From: Anoplopoma fimbria
Lineage: Eukaryota; Chordata; Actinopteri; Perciformes; Anoplopomatidae
Assembly (NCBI RefSeq): GCF_027596085.1
Contig: NC_072456.1
Span: 17,702,718-17,766,717, forward strand
Direction of reading: 5' to 3'
DNA length: 64,000 nucleotides
A program made the position numbers and the translations under genes. Under the pieces are notes generated by a model that was not told the origin of the DNA, ran no database searches, and saw nothing but the letters and a program-made list of their open reading frames with translations. Positions within the stretch are counted from its first letter, which is position 1. Every line of letters begins with the position of its first letter. Below are positions 50,401 through 63,857 of this stretch, piece by piece.

Positions 50401-52969
50401 ACTTTATGTGCAGCCATTTTTTATATTTATTTTTTATATCTTAGGCAGTTAAAACACCGGATTGTTTGGTGGTGACTTAAGGGGTTTTAAGATGCAAATT
50501 GAGTTCTTCAGAGGACCTTTTCTCTCCACTTATTTTCCATCACCTCAATACAGTCAGATGTCTAAAAGGGAAAAATAGACAAGGATGTGAGTATGTGTGT
50601 GTGCATGAATGTGGAAAGTTTACCAGTCTTTTGGGTCGTAAGGACTGAATGCTGTTCTTATTGTAGCTGGGGGTTTCATGGACAAGACATATACTGACAT
50701 CTTGTGGTTGTATATTCAGTGTGTTCAAAAAACATAAACATGGTAGACAACACATATGTTCATAAATTTTCGTTTCATGATTTAGAAAATACTTTGTATA
50801 CCGTACATAAAAATTACAATATTTCCCAGTATCAATCCGCAGACAAATCATTGCAATTACCATGAGTTCTCAGTCTGCATAGATTGTGTTCAATCACAAA
50901 AAGCTGTTTCAGCCAATTTAATGATGTGCACAAATAAATGTTTGGGAACTCCTTACTCCAACTTTTTCTTTTGACCTCAGCAGTTCTGCAGGAAGGGACG
51001 AAGTCGCTGAAAAATGACTTAATAGTTCCCTTTGTTTCCAACAACTCTGACAGTAATAGCCAGTGCAGATTTTCACGCCAGCAACTGCCACACCTTAAAC
51101 TCACTTCTCTAATATCTGGCCCTTAGGCCTCCACATCCTCTGCTCTCCTCAAACCAGTTAAGAGGGTTACCTTCTCATGGTATGGTCCCAGTACAATCCA
51201 CCCGCAGAAGGTGTAGCCGAGGTAGATCATGCCGGCACAGCAGCAAAAACGCAGGACCTTGGGGAAGGCTGCTTTCATGGTTAAAATCAAAACCTAGACA
51301 CAGGAAGTATGGACACATGAAGTATTGTTAAGCCACAACCAAATCATGAAGGAATGTGTAAGGACATTTGATTAGGGTTGGAGAAGGGATGAAAAAGGTA
51401 ACCGACAATGAGTGAAATTCACAGACTCACATTGTATTTCTGGAAGTATCCCAGGTACCTGATCACGCTGACCCACACAATTAAAGTGGCTGTTCCCAGA
51501 AAGATACTGCACACGTCATAACTGGTCAGACTCTACCGGAAGAGGTGAAAAAACACAAGTCTTAGCCGGAAATCAGGGCTCAGTCTGTTAATATTTAGTT
51601 GCAAGGCCTCTGCTGCACTGACTAAGATAACAAAGAGTCAGGAAAAGTTTACTTAAGTTAACTTAAAGCTGCATGACTATAAATATGATTATATTGTTAC
51701 AGGTTCACTATTTGTGGTAAACTGTGACGTGAACTGTGTGGATTATTTTATTAGGGCTTTAAGTACAATGTGAACTTGAAAAGAGGAACATCCTATTAAT
51801 TGTTAACTAATGTGTGACATAATGTTTCATTTGGCTTTTATGTTCTAGGGTTATAACACAAATACCTCTATAAGGAGGACATTTTGTAAAAGTTGTGTCT
51901 TGTAGAATATAAAACTAAGTAAATCTAAACTTTCCTCTACTGTAGATACATTTAGTCAATTTGCCTTATTCCTTTCTTTCACAATATTTCAGGAAGGAAG
52001 GAAACTGGTGTAAACATATTTTTCCCTGCATCCTTATATAGTACCAAACCAATTAGATCATTTATTGTACATTTTTCACGCAAGGAGTCACAGCAAACAT
52101 TTTGACTGGTTAAACCGAGTAAAGAACAGGTGGAATTGGTAACATTAATGATGTGCATTTCCAAATCATCGCCACACAAGCTATCCTCAACAACAGGAGA
52201 CCGGCTTTGCTTTCCTGTGAAACAAAAGATCTGTCATGCTCTGTCACACTGAACATGGCGTCTTAAAAAAGGACAGACAGTCGGGTTAAAATTAACAGGT
52301 CTTCACAGTGACTGCATTGAACCTTTTCATTCCAAAGTCCAGCTGACACGGAGACACTCCTAGATTTGCATTTCTAAATTGCTTCATTGATCAGAGGACA
52401 TCAAATCAGACAGAAGACCATGATTCAGCTTACCTTTGCCTGTATTTCCATCTTCAGTATTGATCCAATAATGGCCAAGAGGTCGCTGACAATGACCAGC
52501 ACATACCAGCCGTTCAGAAACTCCTTCTGGTCATCCTCACACACTTTACGATTGTAGTTCTCATGGAAGAATCTGGAGAATCTCTGAAAAATACACAAAT
52601 GCAAATTCAGTCCCTTTCAGAAAAAGATCTACAACAGTATCAGATCAAGTGAGAGACAACATGATTATACCAGTTTCAAAATGTCTGCAAATTATGCAAG
52701 AATTCAGCCACATATGATACAGATAATAAAGAGAATTTTAACTATTGTGACATTTGGCTGAAGAAAAGGAAAGAGTTTGCGGCTGAAAAATGTACTTCCC
52801 TGTACGATTTTATACTGTGTAAGCAGAGACTGAGCAGCTGACCTGAAGTAACCTGACAGCCAGTACGATGGAACGGGTGCACAGCACAGCCGATGTGAGG
52901 CAAACAAGGATGACGAAGCCGTCAAACACCAGCAGATAGTGTGTGTTCTTCTGAGCTGAAACAGAGACA

Positions 52970-53002
<33 letters not shown>

Positions 53003-56000
53003 ATTATCTTTTATGCAACTCCCTCACACTAATTACTGATAACACCATGTTGTAAGGAACACGCCTAACTGACAACCAACAGAAAAGTAATCTTGTATTC
53101 TTTTGGGCAACATACTTTAAAAAATATATTTTTTGTAATTCAAAAGCTTTTTCAGTGTAGTCCACAAGAATAAATTATAAATCACATATTGACAGGCAAC
53201 CTACCACACTGTTAACGTTTTCTCAATATGAATTGACAAGACATTTATATATTACATTACTAATTCAACTCTCATGTAGGTTCCTCCTTTGATTCTTGAA
53301 ACTTCTACCTGCCCTCTAGAATAGGCAAATTGTACAAAGCTCTCATCCAATAATCCGTAATGTTTTTGCTTTTTATTTACAGCCCAAGCAGCGATAGTCA
53401 CTTCTGGAGTCCTACTGTTTTTGTTCTCCTTCTTCTCTGCTAAAAGTGTTTGTGCAGTAAAAACCTGAATACCAAAAGTCACCAAAATTGGCAGGTGGGT
53501 CCCAAATTATGCATATATATGGGTCATATACGGTCTTCAAGGATCTAAAGTTATCAAGGAATTACTGATACGGTGATGCATTTTGAAATTATACATTTTT
53601 AAACCTGTGTTTTGAAGTTAAATTTTACATAAATTATCATGAATCAAAATTGGTTTAAGCGATTGTAACCAAACTGCCACTACACAGTCTTGGGATATTT
53701 GACATTAGGGAATTAGCATCTCTTGATTAGCTCCATAGTCAGTAATTCACCCTCTCTGGGGATACAGAGGTCAAGGGTTTGAATCAGGAGGCCAAGTCCT
53801 GCTCTCCAACAATGTTAACATACGTAGTATGTTTTAAAGTGCTCATTGAGGTCAATCTGCTTGGACCACGATCATTTCTGCTTGCGGCTATATTATTTTA
53901 TTGTGTTTAATTATTTTTTATTTCCTCATATGTTAGACAGCTACACCTTACCTGTCCCAGATATCTTCCAGTCCTGACATGCACAGCTCTGACTGTCTAT
54001 GTCCAGGAATATTTTCACCTTTCCACTGTGACACTGGTTGTCAAATGTTATCTAGGGGATAAGGCCATAAGGAAAATAGATAAGTAAAATGATGAGGAAA
54101 GTAGTTGTCTTATCAGTCGAATGCTGTGTGGGAAATACTATTCAGCAAAAGAAGTATCAAATTATTCACCTGGATTTCACCTGCTCATGTATACTTTGTA
54201 TTTCATAAAGGACAGAAAAATGTCTGAGCCATACCGTAATGAAGAACAAGTAGCAGTCAGGTAACTCCCGTGAACGCACCGTCTGCAGGTTGATGCCTTT
54301 CAGCTGGAAGGTTATTTTCATGTCAACAAGCCTGAAAGCAAAAAAATGGAGGATTTTAATTAAATCAGAGAAAAGTAAATGATGCGTGTTTGCTGTAGCT
54401 ACATACAGCACATTGATGGGAGCATGGTTACCTGTAAAAGTCCAGATCAAAAAAGGATGAATTATGGGTTTTCCATTGGTTTGCAGTCTTTGGATCATGT
54501 GACATACAAACTGAGAGAGATGAGATGAACAGGGTGAGAAAATGAGCATAAAGTCTGAGATTTTCTATTGCCCCAAAGAGCCAATAGAAGTCTCTCACAA
54601 TATTTATTATTTAGTAATTCAAGTTCTACCATAACAAGGATTGTACCATGTAACATTAATTCATTCTTGTATCCAGTTTGTATCTGGAATTACTTTTTTA
54701 TGGGCTGTTTTATACACGATATCAGAAGTGTATATTCCATGAAGACACAAAGAGGTAATCAAGAAAACAATTAACGGATATGAGGCTGATACAGACTGAT
54801 CAGATATGGAGGACAATGGGGCCGATTTATTTATTTAATTCTATGTTCATATACTTTTTACATTATAAACTGGAATTTGAATCCCTATTTATGTTTTGAC
54901 ATTCCTGCATTAAAACCGTTTACCGTTGAATGAAATTCCTGTTCATTTTGAAGATTTTGTTTATCCAAGTTGATGGTCCATTATTTGTAATATAAATAAT
55001 AAATGACAATTCAATACATTTATAGCAAGGTATCTATTTTTAACATTTTGTTTAACAAAGTTAAGATGTTTAATTAAGTCCAGCCTGATGCTGCCTTACA
55101 GATTAATGTATGATCCCAGTCATTTCCATATAGTGAAGCATAGAGTTTATTAATTAAAACACTGATATCGGATCAGTACTCGATATCGGCCAATTCCCGG
55201 TGTCCAGGTATCCTGAACGTTATCAGGACTGACAAATCATATTGGTGCATCCCAACTGTGACATCTAAAATTGCAGGTGTGCTCTAAAGCAAGAGGAAAT
55301 ATTGACAACAGAACAACAATAAAGTTTGTAAATGTTCCTTCTCACCTGTCTCCAGCTGGGCATCTATATCATACGCCTCATCTGAGGGCTCCACGCTGCC
55401 CCTCTTGTAATATTCTTTACAGATGATGAGAGGCAGCAGATGACCGTCCTCATCCTCACCGTAACTGATGGGACCCACAGAGAGCCGGCCCAACTGGCTG
55501 TACTATAAATGTCAGAAGCATCAGATAAAAAGAATAAACTGTAAAAACTGTGATTTACATCATGTTAGATTTAGGCTGCAAACTGCCATATCGAACACGA
55601 AGCCTGGTCAAATATTAAGTAGAACGTAGCAGTTAAGTAGCCTGTTTAATGTTGAATAGTTTAAAAATCACATCGATTTCGATTGAGTGTAGGTGTGTAA
55701 GGTGAGGCGGTTGAACATGCCTGATCCAGGACATAAAACAGACTGTCGTAGACACTTTGTTGGGTGTAAACAGCAACACTGTAATCGTCCTCGTCCACAC
55801 CGCTGTAGTCCTTCAGGAAAAGGTTTTTGAGCGCCATTGTGTTCTCCTCCTTATAGGACACCACCAGCTGGTTGCTGAGGCCGAACAGGATGAGCTACGG
55901 AGGAAACAACAGGGGGAAAAGGGAAAATTCATGTTTCATGTAGATGATTTGTGAAGGTAACTAACTAAATTTAATCCCATTTAATATTTATACTTTTTGG

Positions 56001-57252
56001 AATATTTTCAAAGACATGTCAGTAAAATTGTATGGAATATTTATCTTCAGTCAGAAATATACATTTTTAAGATCTTTCTTAAGTATTGCAGGATATCCTG
56101 ATGGACTGCACTATGTTGTCCACCTTGTTATGTCATTCTCAATTTCTCAACACTGATATGGACTTTGTCTTCACATACAACAATACACTTTGTAACTAGT
56201 AACTTTTAAAATAGTTGTTTTCTTTTTTTTAAGCTTTACCAGCAGCAAGAAGAGCAAGGCACAGATATAAAACAGACACACTCAGATTATGCAGGATCCT
56301 GTTTGTTTAAATGTGCCCTGACTAATATCAACACTAATCCATACAGGTTTTATTGCACTACACAACACACCTTGGACAGAGTACAGTATACAGGAAGCAT
56401 GTTCTGGGTGGATCTTCTCCCCTAATCTACATTCATCCCACTTCACATACCTGTGTTGTGATCATAACAATTTTAAGAATCTGCACCACAAGTTTCCAGG
56501 GTATGTGTCGTCGGGCCCGGTACTTCTCACACGGGCTCATGAAGTAATACTTCAGGTCATCTCTCAGGTTCTCCTCTTTGATACCATCTTGAGTGGACGC
56601 AGAACTGAAAAGAGAAGTTACATTATGTTTATATCTTCCCTAAGCTGGGAGACAAAGAAAAATTGTATGATCAGCGCAGGATGCAGCACTCTGGGTTGAA
56701 AAAAAAACAGAAGTGAAAGCAGCAGTTATTTCATTATAGTTTACTTGAGCAATAGTCATCATTCACAGGAAGGACTCCATGTACCAAGTACACTGCCTGC
56801 ATTCATGCTTCCCGGGTTTAAGTCCAAGGTTAGTTCAGGGAGTGCACTTTCAATATTTTCCCAACAGTTTGTCAGCCACAAGCTCTCCCTGACTGAGTGC
56901 AAACCCCCTCATGCTCCTTCAACGGTTGTTAGAAATGAATAATAAGGAGTTTTCTTTTCTCCACATTTTACAGTTACTTTCAGCTCAATGTGTTGTTTTA
57001 AAAAAACTATTTAGTCGTGTCAGGAAGAATTAAAAGACTGGTGCTGTTGTTAAAGTTAGGACAACAATATCTAGGTTATGTAAATGAGTTTATGTTCATT
57101 TTTTACAACAAAATCTGGTGTTTCAAAACATAATTTTTTAAACTCTTTAACAATTTGCATGCACCTGAGCTAGTTTTGAACGCCAGTCATTTAAAAGGAA
57201 TAACTTACCTAATTGAATTGCTCCGGTCCAGATACCGAACCAATAATTCCAT
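44433..57252 (-). CDS. mcoln2: Mucolipin-2 (TRPML2), endolysosomal cation channel
   Basis: Tetrameric Ca2+/Fe2+/Na+-permeable channel of recycling endosomes and lysosomes, opened by PI(3,5)P2. Exons in coding order: 57252-57209, 56604-56451, 55894-55721, 55502-55346, 54510-54432, 54331-54235, 54051-53952, 52955-52843, 52583-52434, 51532-51431, 51293-51171, 49237-49031, 48727-48594, 44487-44433. All phases agree, 562 aa (human 566). Visible features: N-terminal [17 protein letters not shown], which includes the basic lipid-binding stretch; TM1; a large luminal domain with [12 protein letters not shown]2-TM6 including [23 protein letters not shown]; and the pore SLLNGDDMF. The tail has a CCC cluster (possible palmitoylation). 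The matches [24 protein letters not shown] and the tail favour MCOLN2 over MCOLN3. The intron after exon 55894-55721 starts with GC. Confidence 0.94.
44488..48593. other. Last intron of mcoln2, repeat-containing
   Basis: 4.1 kb with one recognisable repeat near 45105-45180. Open stretches at 45489-45850 (minus) and 46150-46438 (plus) have slightly higher GC and some exon-like edges, but I could not assign them to any family. No RNA gene seen. Confidence 0.45.
45105..45180. repeat. Fish short interspersed repeat, 'GACGCTTTTATCCAAAGCG' type
   Basis: ACATTACATTACATTACAGT followed by GTAGACGCTTTTATCCAAAG and CGACTTACAATC. This is a word order seen very often in fish genomes, usually as the end of a SINE or MITE. 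Only a fragment is present. Confidence 0.55.
52972..52996. repeat. Short (TG)n run
   Basis: About 25 bp of TG repeat just upstream of the acceptor of mcoln2 exon 52955-52843. Confidence 0.8.
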
Positions 57253-57790
57253 GATTGATTTTTTCACGTGGACCCACAACTTCTAAAAGGGTATGTAGCT
57301 GTCAAAAGACAGACGGACACTTCGCAGAGACAAGCAACTCTCTTCAACTGGGTGATCCGTCACACCACGCACCTTCCAGTCGGCCAATCAGGAAATGAGT
57401 TTCAGCCGACTCAAAGGTCTCCAATCTCCGGCTCAGGGAACCAGCAGCGGCCCCCGAGAGGCTCGAGATGCGTCGACGGTAAAACAAAAAAGAAAATGCT
57501 TAATCTCTACTGTTCTGCAGTTATATTTGAGATTACATGAGAAAGACTCAATAGCACAAACGTCGACGGAAAATGTTGACCCGTCTCTATTGCCATAGTT
57601 GTTATTTGCCTTCCTTGTATACGTTATATTTAGATTAGGAATAACTAGTGGGGAAACACTTATTTTGTGGGCTTAGTCAGGTTAATCAGCATAGAGTTTT
57701 ATATTTAATGCAATATTAAAACTCCAAAAACTCCCTAAGTGTCCTCAACAGCCCTGTCCGCAATGTTGAGTAACACCAATGACATAATTC

Positions 57791-57832
57791 CATTTAGTTT
57801 CATTTATACATATGTATAAATGAAACTAAATG
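57791..57832. repeat. 42-bp perfect palindrome
   Basis: The half-site CATTTAGTTTCATTTATACA plus T is followed at once by its exact reverse complement with no spacer, ending ACTAAATG. It lies about 540 bp upstream of the mcoln2 start codon and next to (TA)n. Confidence 0.9.
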
Positions 57833-57836
57833 ATTG

Positions 57837-57842
<6 letters not shown>

Positions 57843-57894
<52 letters not shown>
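57843..57894. repeat. (TA)n microsatellite
   Basis: About 52 bp of alternating TA, just right of a perfect palindrome. Confidence 0.95.
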
Positions 57895-57902
<8 letters not shown>

Positions 57903-58237
57903 TATCTCGGTTATTGATTTTAGACTTTATATCAGTAACTGATTTTGTAATATACACATGGTTTATGAATTTAGGAAATTCACCAATTACAACTTCCTCC
58001 ATTGTGCCTAACCATGACAGCAATCCCGTTATATTTTGCATAAGCAGTTTGACTTGTCCAACACAAAATGAAAGGAAGTAGCACTGCTGTTCAGCAAAAG
58101 TGACTTTTTCAAGCCCTCTATGAAGAAGCAGTTAATAATCACAAAAATAACGTATTAAAAAAACATCAGGAGATTGTTATCCTTTTTGAATGACTAAATA
58201 CAAACATATTTCAACTTCAAAATTTAAACATTATTTG

Positions 58238-58243
58238 TTTATT
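58238..58243 (-). terminator. Candidate clcc1 polyadenylation signal
   Basis: TTTATT on the plus strand reads AATAAA on the minus strand, about 460 nt after the clcc1 stop codon. It is the nearest plausible signal I noticed; AT-rich surroundings make chance occurrence possible. Confidence 0.35.
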
Positions 58244-58699
58244 ATAATTATAACAAATAAGTGGCCATCATAAGATTGAAAATAGCAAAGTTTGTAAAAG
58301 CATGATTTCTGCCACTGGATAAGACAAACCACAACACCAGCTTAAGTAGTGCTGTTATCAGCATATTGATTTCCTGTTTCCCTTATACCTGTTTTAATCT
58401 GGCTGCTCTGCGATTTATTTAACTTTTTCCTCTTTCAAACTGAGAAAATACAGTTTAGCTGAAATCATCATGAAAAAATATACAGATTGACCAATCATTG
58501 GTGACTCTGTTCAGGAAAAGTAGAAGAATTGACCGCACAGCAAGTTACTTCGAACTTCAAAATGTTCATGTACATGCACATTTCTAAAAAGTCAGTCGGG
58601 GACATCAGCTCTCCTTGGCATCATCGCTTCAGCAATCCAGCAAGAGGCACCAAACACTGACAACGTTTATCGTCCATCTTTGACTGATGTTGAGGCTGC

Positions 58700-61600
58700 C
58701 TACTCCGCTGATGTCTCCTGAACAGGAACTCCAACTGTTTCGATAGATGGCAGTGAGACAGAGGTGAGGTCTTCAGCTGAGGGGAGCACATCCTGCAGTG
58801 AGGGGGTTTACATTGAAAATATATATTAAAACAAAAATCCTTACATGTTCAGATAGTAAATAAATAAGAGTAAATAAATTAATTACACTAATTTAGGAAT
58901 TAAGCATACTACTGACCTGAAAAAAATGACATTTAGTTGCGTTCAATTTCAGAAAGAGAAGCGTTTGTTTCATTTGCTGCTACAACCCTTCAGAAAGCAA
59001 TACAAAAATCAACTAAATTCACTAATTTGCAGTAGAATTCCACCTCTTTATTGTTAACAAAATTATAAGATAAATCCTTTTATCAGTTGTTCACAAGTGT
59101 CACATTTATAACCAAGGGTATCGATTATGCTCATGAGAGGAAAAAGCTAAATATCTCTGTTGGAGAAAAGATGAAGGGGTAGCTAAAACCAATTTTAATC
59201 AAACACTAATTTAATTACATTTTTGGCATCACCAAGTTAAACACCAGTTTGCCATGGCACCCCACTTAAAATCCACTGCGCTTATAATAAGAGTTATTAA
59301 AAGTATGGTGTGGCAGCAAATAAATAAGCATATATAGTTATACCATCTATCCATGGGTTACTGGCATTCCCATTCACAAGCACATGCTCATTAGTTTTCA
59401 TCAAAGCACAAAATGAATAAAAACACGAAACCGGCTACTGCCAATGAAAATGTGTCACAAAAATATGATCTAGTTATTAAACATTTATTTACCTATTTAT
59501 GTCGCATGTGAAAAGCTGAAGCATTAAGACATAACAAACAGTGTACTTTAAAGGTTAAATAACATCACTATTGTAGGTCTTGTGTTATCTATGATTTGGT
59601 GGAATTTGATTTAGTTTTTGTGTACTTTCAATTGAACTCACCTTAACATCAGCTGGTGGAGGCCGCCTCTCTGATGGCGGAGATTGAGGTGCTGCACGGT
59701 CTCTGCTGAGTTTATGTTGAGAAGGCTTTTCATTCACTTTCAGCGGTTTACTCTTTGAAGGCGATGAATCTGATTCAGTGGGTTTAGTTTTTGATTTGGT
59801 TGTGTTAGCAGCAACACCGCCAGCACCCTCTCCTTCTGGCTCCTCTTGTGTCTCAAGCAGGTTTTCGGAATCTGACTCAGCGGAGAGATCCCGCCCCGCC
59901 TCCCGCAGCCCAGCATCCGTCTCGTCCTCACTGTAAAGAGGCTCGGCAGTGCCTACTGACTCCACCTCCACCTCTTCCCTGCGTCGGTTGGGCTGCCTCT
60001 GACGAACCTGGTTCCTGTTTGGTTGGCCTTCAATGGCTCGTTGTATCGGGGCCTGTTGCGGTGCGTCGCCTCCTGCTAAGTTGTCACCGCCCTGGATCTC
60101 CTGGACGCCAGGCTGCCGTTGCTCCAGCTGTGGAGGAGGTGGATCCCCTCGAGGGCGACGAAAAGGCGCAGCGATGCCATGCCGGAAGGCTGCCTGCACA
60201 CTTCCATACATGCATACCTGTTGAAGAGTTAAATTAATATAACAGTGTTTCGACACATTATCTGATCTCATTTATTTGCGTCAAGGGTCAATGTAATTTC
60301 CCAAGTGTCCTTACCACAATAGCGAACACGATGGTGAAGAGTACTGGGATCTGCAGGGTAATTGGTAGATCTTTGAGGAGTGCAACAAGAAACTCACTGA
60401 TCCCCTGTCCAACGTGCTTGAGCGGCTCTGTGATGAAGGTTGTGATGGTAACTGCAATCGCCTAAACAGAGAGGGATGTTTAGAAAGTAACTTTCTTTGT
60501 GTGATACCCACATTCATGCAGATATTTAAAACTGATTTGAGTTAAGGAAGACTCTTGATGTTGAATGGGAACACATTCATTTGACAAAGGGAAATGCTTC
60601 AATTGATTTCCACAATAAATTACAAAAAAACTGGAAAATAAAACAGCATTAACATTTGTCATATTTATGTCATTATTACGCAGCATAATATAGCCTGTAT
60701 GTACAGTGAAAAGTCATACATGCCATCTGTGGTGGATGTGGCCACAGCCCCACATTTGTTTGTCATGTTGCTAGTTGGTTAATTAGGTTATATTAATTTA
60801 TTAATCTTTGCGTTGAGTGACTTGGCTGCTGAGTAATCCTTCCTGGTCTGACAAAAGATGGGGTTGAGCCTGGTTTTATGCAGAGGCCCAACCCGAGGAC
60901 CCTACCATGAGGTCTGACAGCATCGGGGGATCTGGGCTTCTTTGTGTTACGTTTTATATATTGTCCATGTTGTCCTCCGCTGTATGCATTTGTTGGTTTT
61001 ATCAGTCAGTATATAGGTTTCCCTCACGTTTCATTTGGGGAGGACTGTTAATGGAGTTAACATCTGGTTTTGTTAGTCTTATTCTTCAATCAAGTTATGT
61101 TTTGTTCACTTGTTTTAATGGGGCCTTATAACGCTCAATTAATTTCTTTGTAGTTGTTTGTTTTATTGAATATTTTTGATATGAACCTGTGTTTCCTTGT
61201 GCCTTGACTGCTTGGTCCAGGACACCATCACAATAATAATAATAATTATTATTATTATGATTATGTGTCCTGGACTGCTTGGTCCAGGACACCATCATAG
61301 TGACCTACCTTGGTTGGAGGAACCAGCAGAATGGGGTTGACCACGATGGCTTCGTAGTATTTCCTGCAAGGGTCATCTTGAAGAGTCCAGGTGCTTCTGA
61401 ACCACTCTGCAAGAAAACATCCAAAGAAGGTATAGGGGGCTAAGAAAGCAACTAATAGAGTTAATTCAGTGCAAGCTAGTGCCTCATCAAAGGCTAAGTA
61501 GTGACACTGTCAGTAGTAGACTGTGCATCTTCTCCAAGAAAATCATTCAAAACACTTAAAACAATATGATTTGCACATTAAAGGTTAACATCAGTTTTTT

Positions 61601-63857
61601 CAAACTAGACATTTTTTCCCATGTTTATGTGTCCAAGTGAGTAATGGGGACAACAATTTTTGGAATTGGGTCCAGTATTGAGCGAGAACACTGCTGATGG
61701 CAGCTGCTAAACGGGCTGCAATGTAATTGCTTGATTTAGCAACAAGTAAACAGTAAAAAGTGTCTGAGTAATCCTTATTTTCATTCTAACAATACAGCAA
61801 ATGATAAATGGTTGAAGATATTTAATATACTGTACATTTTCACTTGTAATTGGCTCACCTTTCAAGCTATCACTCCAGTCAATTTTCTTCACTCCGGTGC
61901 ATTTTTCAAAGACACCATCCATCTTTGCCATCTTGCTTTGGTGCTCAGCAAAGGCAATCTGAAAAAAAATGTCATGGTATGTCTAAAAAAAACTGAAAAC
62001 TTATTACAAACTTGGGTCTAAATTTTTTTTTTATTAAAATAACTGAATGACAGCTAAACAAGAGCAAAAGAGCTTCACCTTGTACAGATATAGCCAGTTC
62101 CAGATAATACTGACGAAGAAGCAGACAGCAAACAGTCTCCTGAACTGCACGAACCATGACACCGTTGACCACAGCTCAGTGCATATGATGGCCACTATGA
62201 CCAGAACACCCAGTCCCATCTGGAGCACAAACAGACAGAGTAAAACTTGACTGGTTGCACGAGATGGGAAACAACTTTTAACACTAATTATTAAAGCTGC
62301 AGCTATTATTCAACAGATCGATCAGTGGACTGGCAATAAAAATAATCACAATAAACTGTTTTGTTAATCGATTGACAAGTAATTTTTCATGAAAAAAATT
62401 GAAGAAACGTTTGTTTTCAGTCCCTCAAATAAAGAGATTTCCTGCTTTTCTGTTTTAAATTATATTAAATTAAATATCTTTGGGTTTTGGACCGACAAAA
62501 TAGGACCCATAGACATCAAGACATTGAGAAATTGGGATGAACATTATTCCCTATTTTAGAGATAAAACAAACAATGAATTAATCTAGAAAATAATCAGCA
62601 GATCAAACAATAATTAATATAATCCTTAGGTGCCCAACAAAATATACACCAGCAGCATTTTAAATAAAAACATGAAACGTCTTAGCCAGCTGGATTGTAA
62701 GTGTTATTATTGTTTAAAAGCTCCATTTCATTTTTAAAGTTGAAAACTCAATAGTTTGACAGAAAACATTTAATCGCATTTTTTGTTGTAATGAATTCTC
62801 CTTTCATCCTGCTGCTCTGCTATCATCAGGATACTTTCCCTCTCGGTGGTGTTAGACCTCCACAAGTATACATGTGAAAAGAAGATTAGAAACTAATTTA
62901 AAAGCACACATGCCCAAGAAATGGCCTTTCTCCAGTAGATATCTAGCGCATGTATGTCTAAACCTAAGATACATTTTAGAAACCAGGTTTGTTGTTTAAA
63001 TGATGTTATGAAATTAGTTTGATGGAGAAAGCGGGCAGTATCCTGCTTAATTAAGAGCACATACATACACTAAGGGTGAAACTGCAAAATGTTCTTGTAT
63101 AAGTACTGCACTGGCTAAAAGAAAAAACTACCAGAGAAATCTGCTTTGTTCTCGCATTACATTTAGAGGTTTTTGGTTTTAAAAGTCATCTAGTGTGCAC
63201 TAGGCGTTGAGGATATACATTTTCTCTCTAAATAAACCAGATACACAAGTTTGCAACACACACTCCAGTCTCACTCAAGACACATGCAAAAAGACTTCAG
63301 ACTGAACTCAAATTTAAAATTTTTGACTACGAACGGTAAGTGTTGCTTCATTTTTTAACAATCTGAAAACAAAGATTCCAGATTAATGAATGAGCTTACT
63401 TTTAATAGTGTGTCCAGCTCCATGCCAAAGGTGTCTTCAAAACGCCACTTCCAGGCCTCATAGTCATGTGGTCTGAGATCCACCAGTATCTGACTGATGG
63501 CATTGTCTAGAGCCCCTGTTCTCCAACTGTCTTCACCCTCCAGAAGTGTCTGAATCTCCGCCATGGCTTGTGTGGAGAGTTTGATTTTGGCATCATAGAA
63601 GACATCCGAGGAGTCACTGGGCTGGGGACAAAAGGGGACAAATATAAGAGTATTGCAAGAAGAGTTCAGTAAAATGCCTGTACAATTACTAAAGACATAT
63701 TCAAAGCCACATAACACAGCCTAATACATACGAAATGACCACTTACCAAACCAACTCTTTGGATTTCCTTCCGGAGTCTGGTGAGGAATCGTTTGAACAC
63801 TGGATTGCATGTAGGCTGCTGTGAGATGAGCTTGATATTCTTCTTTAGTTCTTCAAT
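58700..63857 (-). CDS. clcc1: Chloride channel CLIC-like protein 1, 5'-partial
   Basis: Anion channel of the endoplasmic reticulum membrane. Eight exons in coding order: 63857-63747, 63621-63400, 62219-62079, 61958-61859, 61406-61309, 60461-60315, 60217-59642, 58792-58700; all in phase, 495 aa before the stop. Upstream exons lie near or beyond the right edge. The luminal part has CNPVFKRFL and [13 protein letters not shown]…[13 protein letters not shown]. Membrane segments are [15 protein letters not shown] and [18 protein letters not shown]; then comes [19 protein letters not shown] with LLVPPTK, and a third span [17 protein letters not shown]. The large penultimate exon codes for a hydrophilic, Pro/Gln/Ser/Glu-rich tail that is poorly conserved. 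The last 30 residues end VPVQETSAE. Motif order matches vertebrate CLCC1 throughout. Confidence 0.93.
61206..61297. repeat. 25-bp direct repeat flanking an AT-rich hairpin
   Basis: GACTGCTTGGTCCAGGACAC plus CATCA occurs at 61206-61230 and again at 61273-61297. Between them is an AAT/ATT palindrome and an inverted copy of GTCCAGGACAC, so 61215-61275 could fold as a long hairpin. It ends about 11 nt from the donor of clcc1 exon 61406-61309. Confidence 0.8.
62285..62615. repeat. Interspersed repeat, 'GCAACTAATGATTA' family, copy C
   Basis: Contains AAAGCTGCAGCTATTATTCA at left, TGTTAATCGATTGACAAGTA, ATATCTTTGGGTTTTGGACC and GAATTAATCTAGAAAATAAT at right. The latter words are shared with copy B at 40120. 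Non-coding, in a clcc1 intron. Confidence 0.55.

Larger units (their letters stand above)
57253..58699. other. mcoln2 promoter side and clcc1 3' side
   Basis: Contains the mcoln2 5' end (GC-richer at 57300-57480), a 42-bp perfect palindrome and (TA)n array at 57791-57894, and the clcc1 3' UTR at right. No further gene seen. Confidence 0.5.

Noticed and set aside
48594..57252. Identity as mcoln3
   Set aside because: Regions such as [19 protein letters not shown] and the C-terminal tail fit MCOLN2 better, and the neighbour is lpar3.
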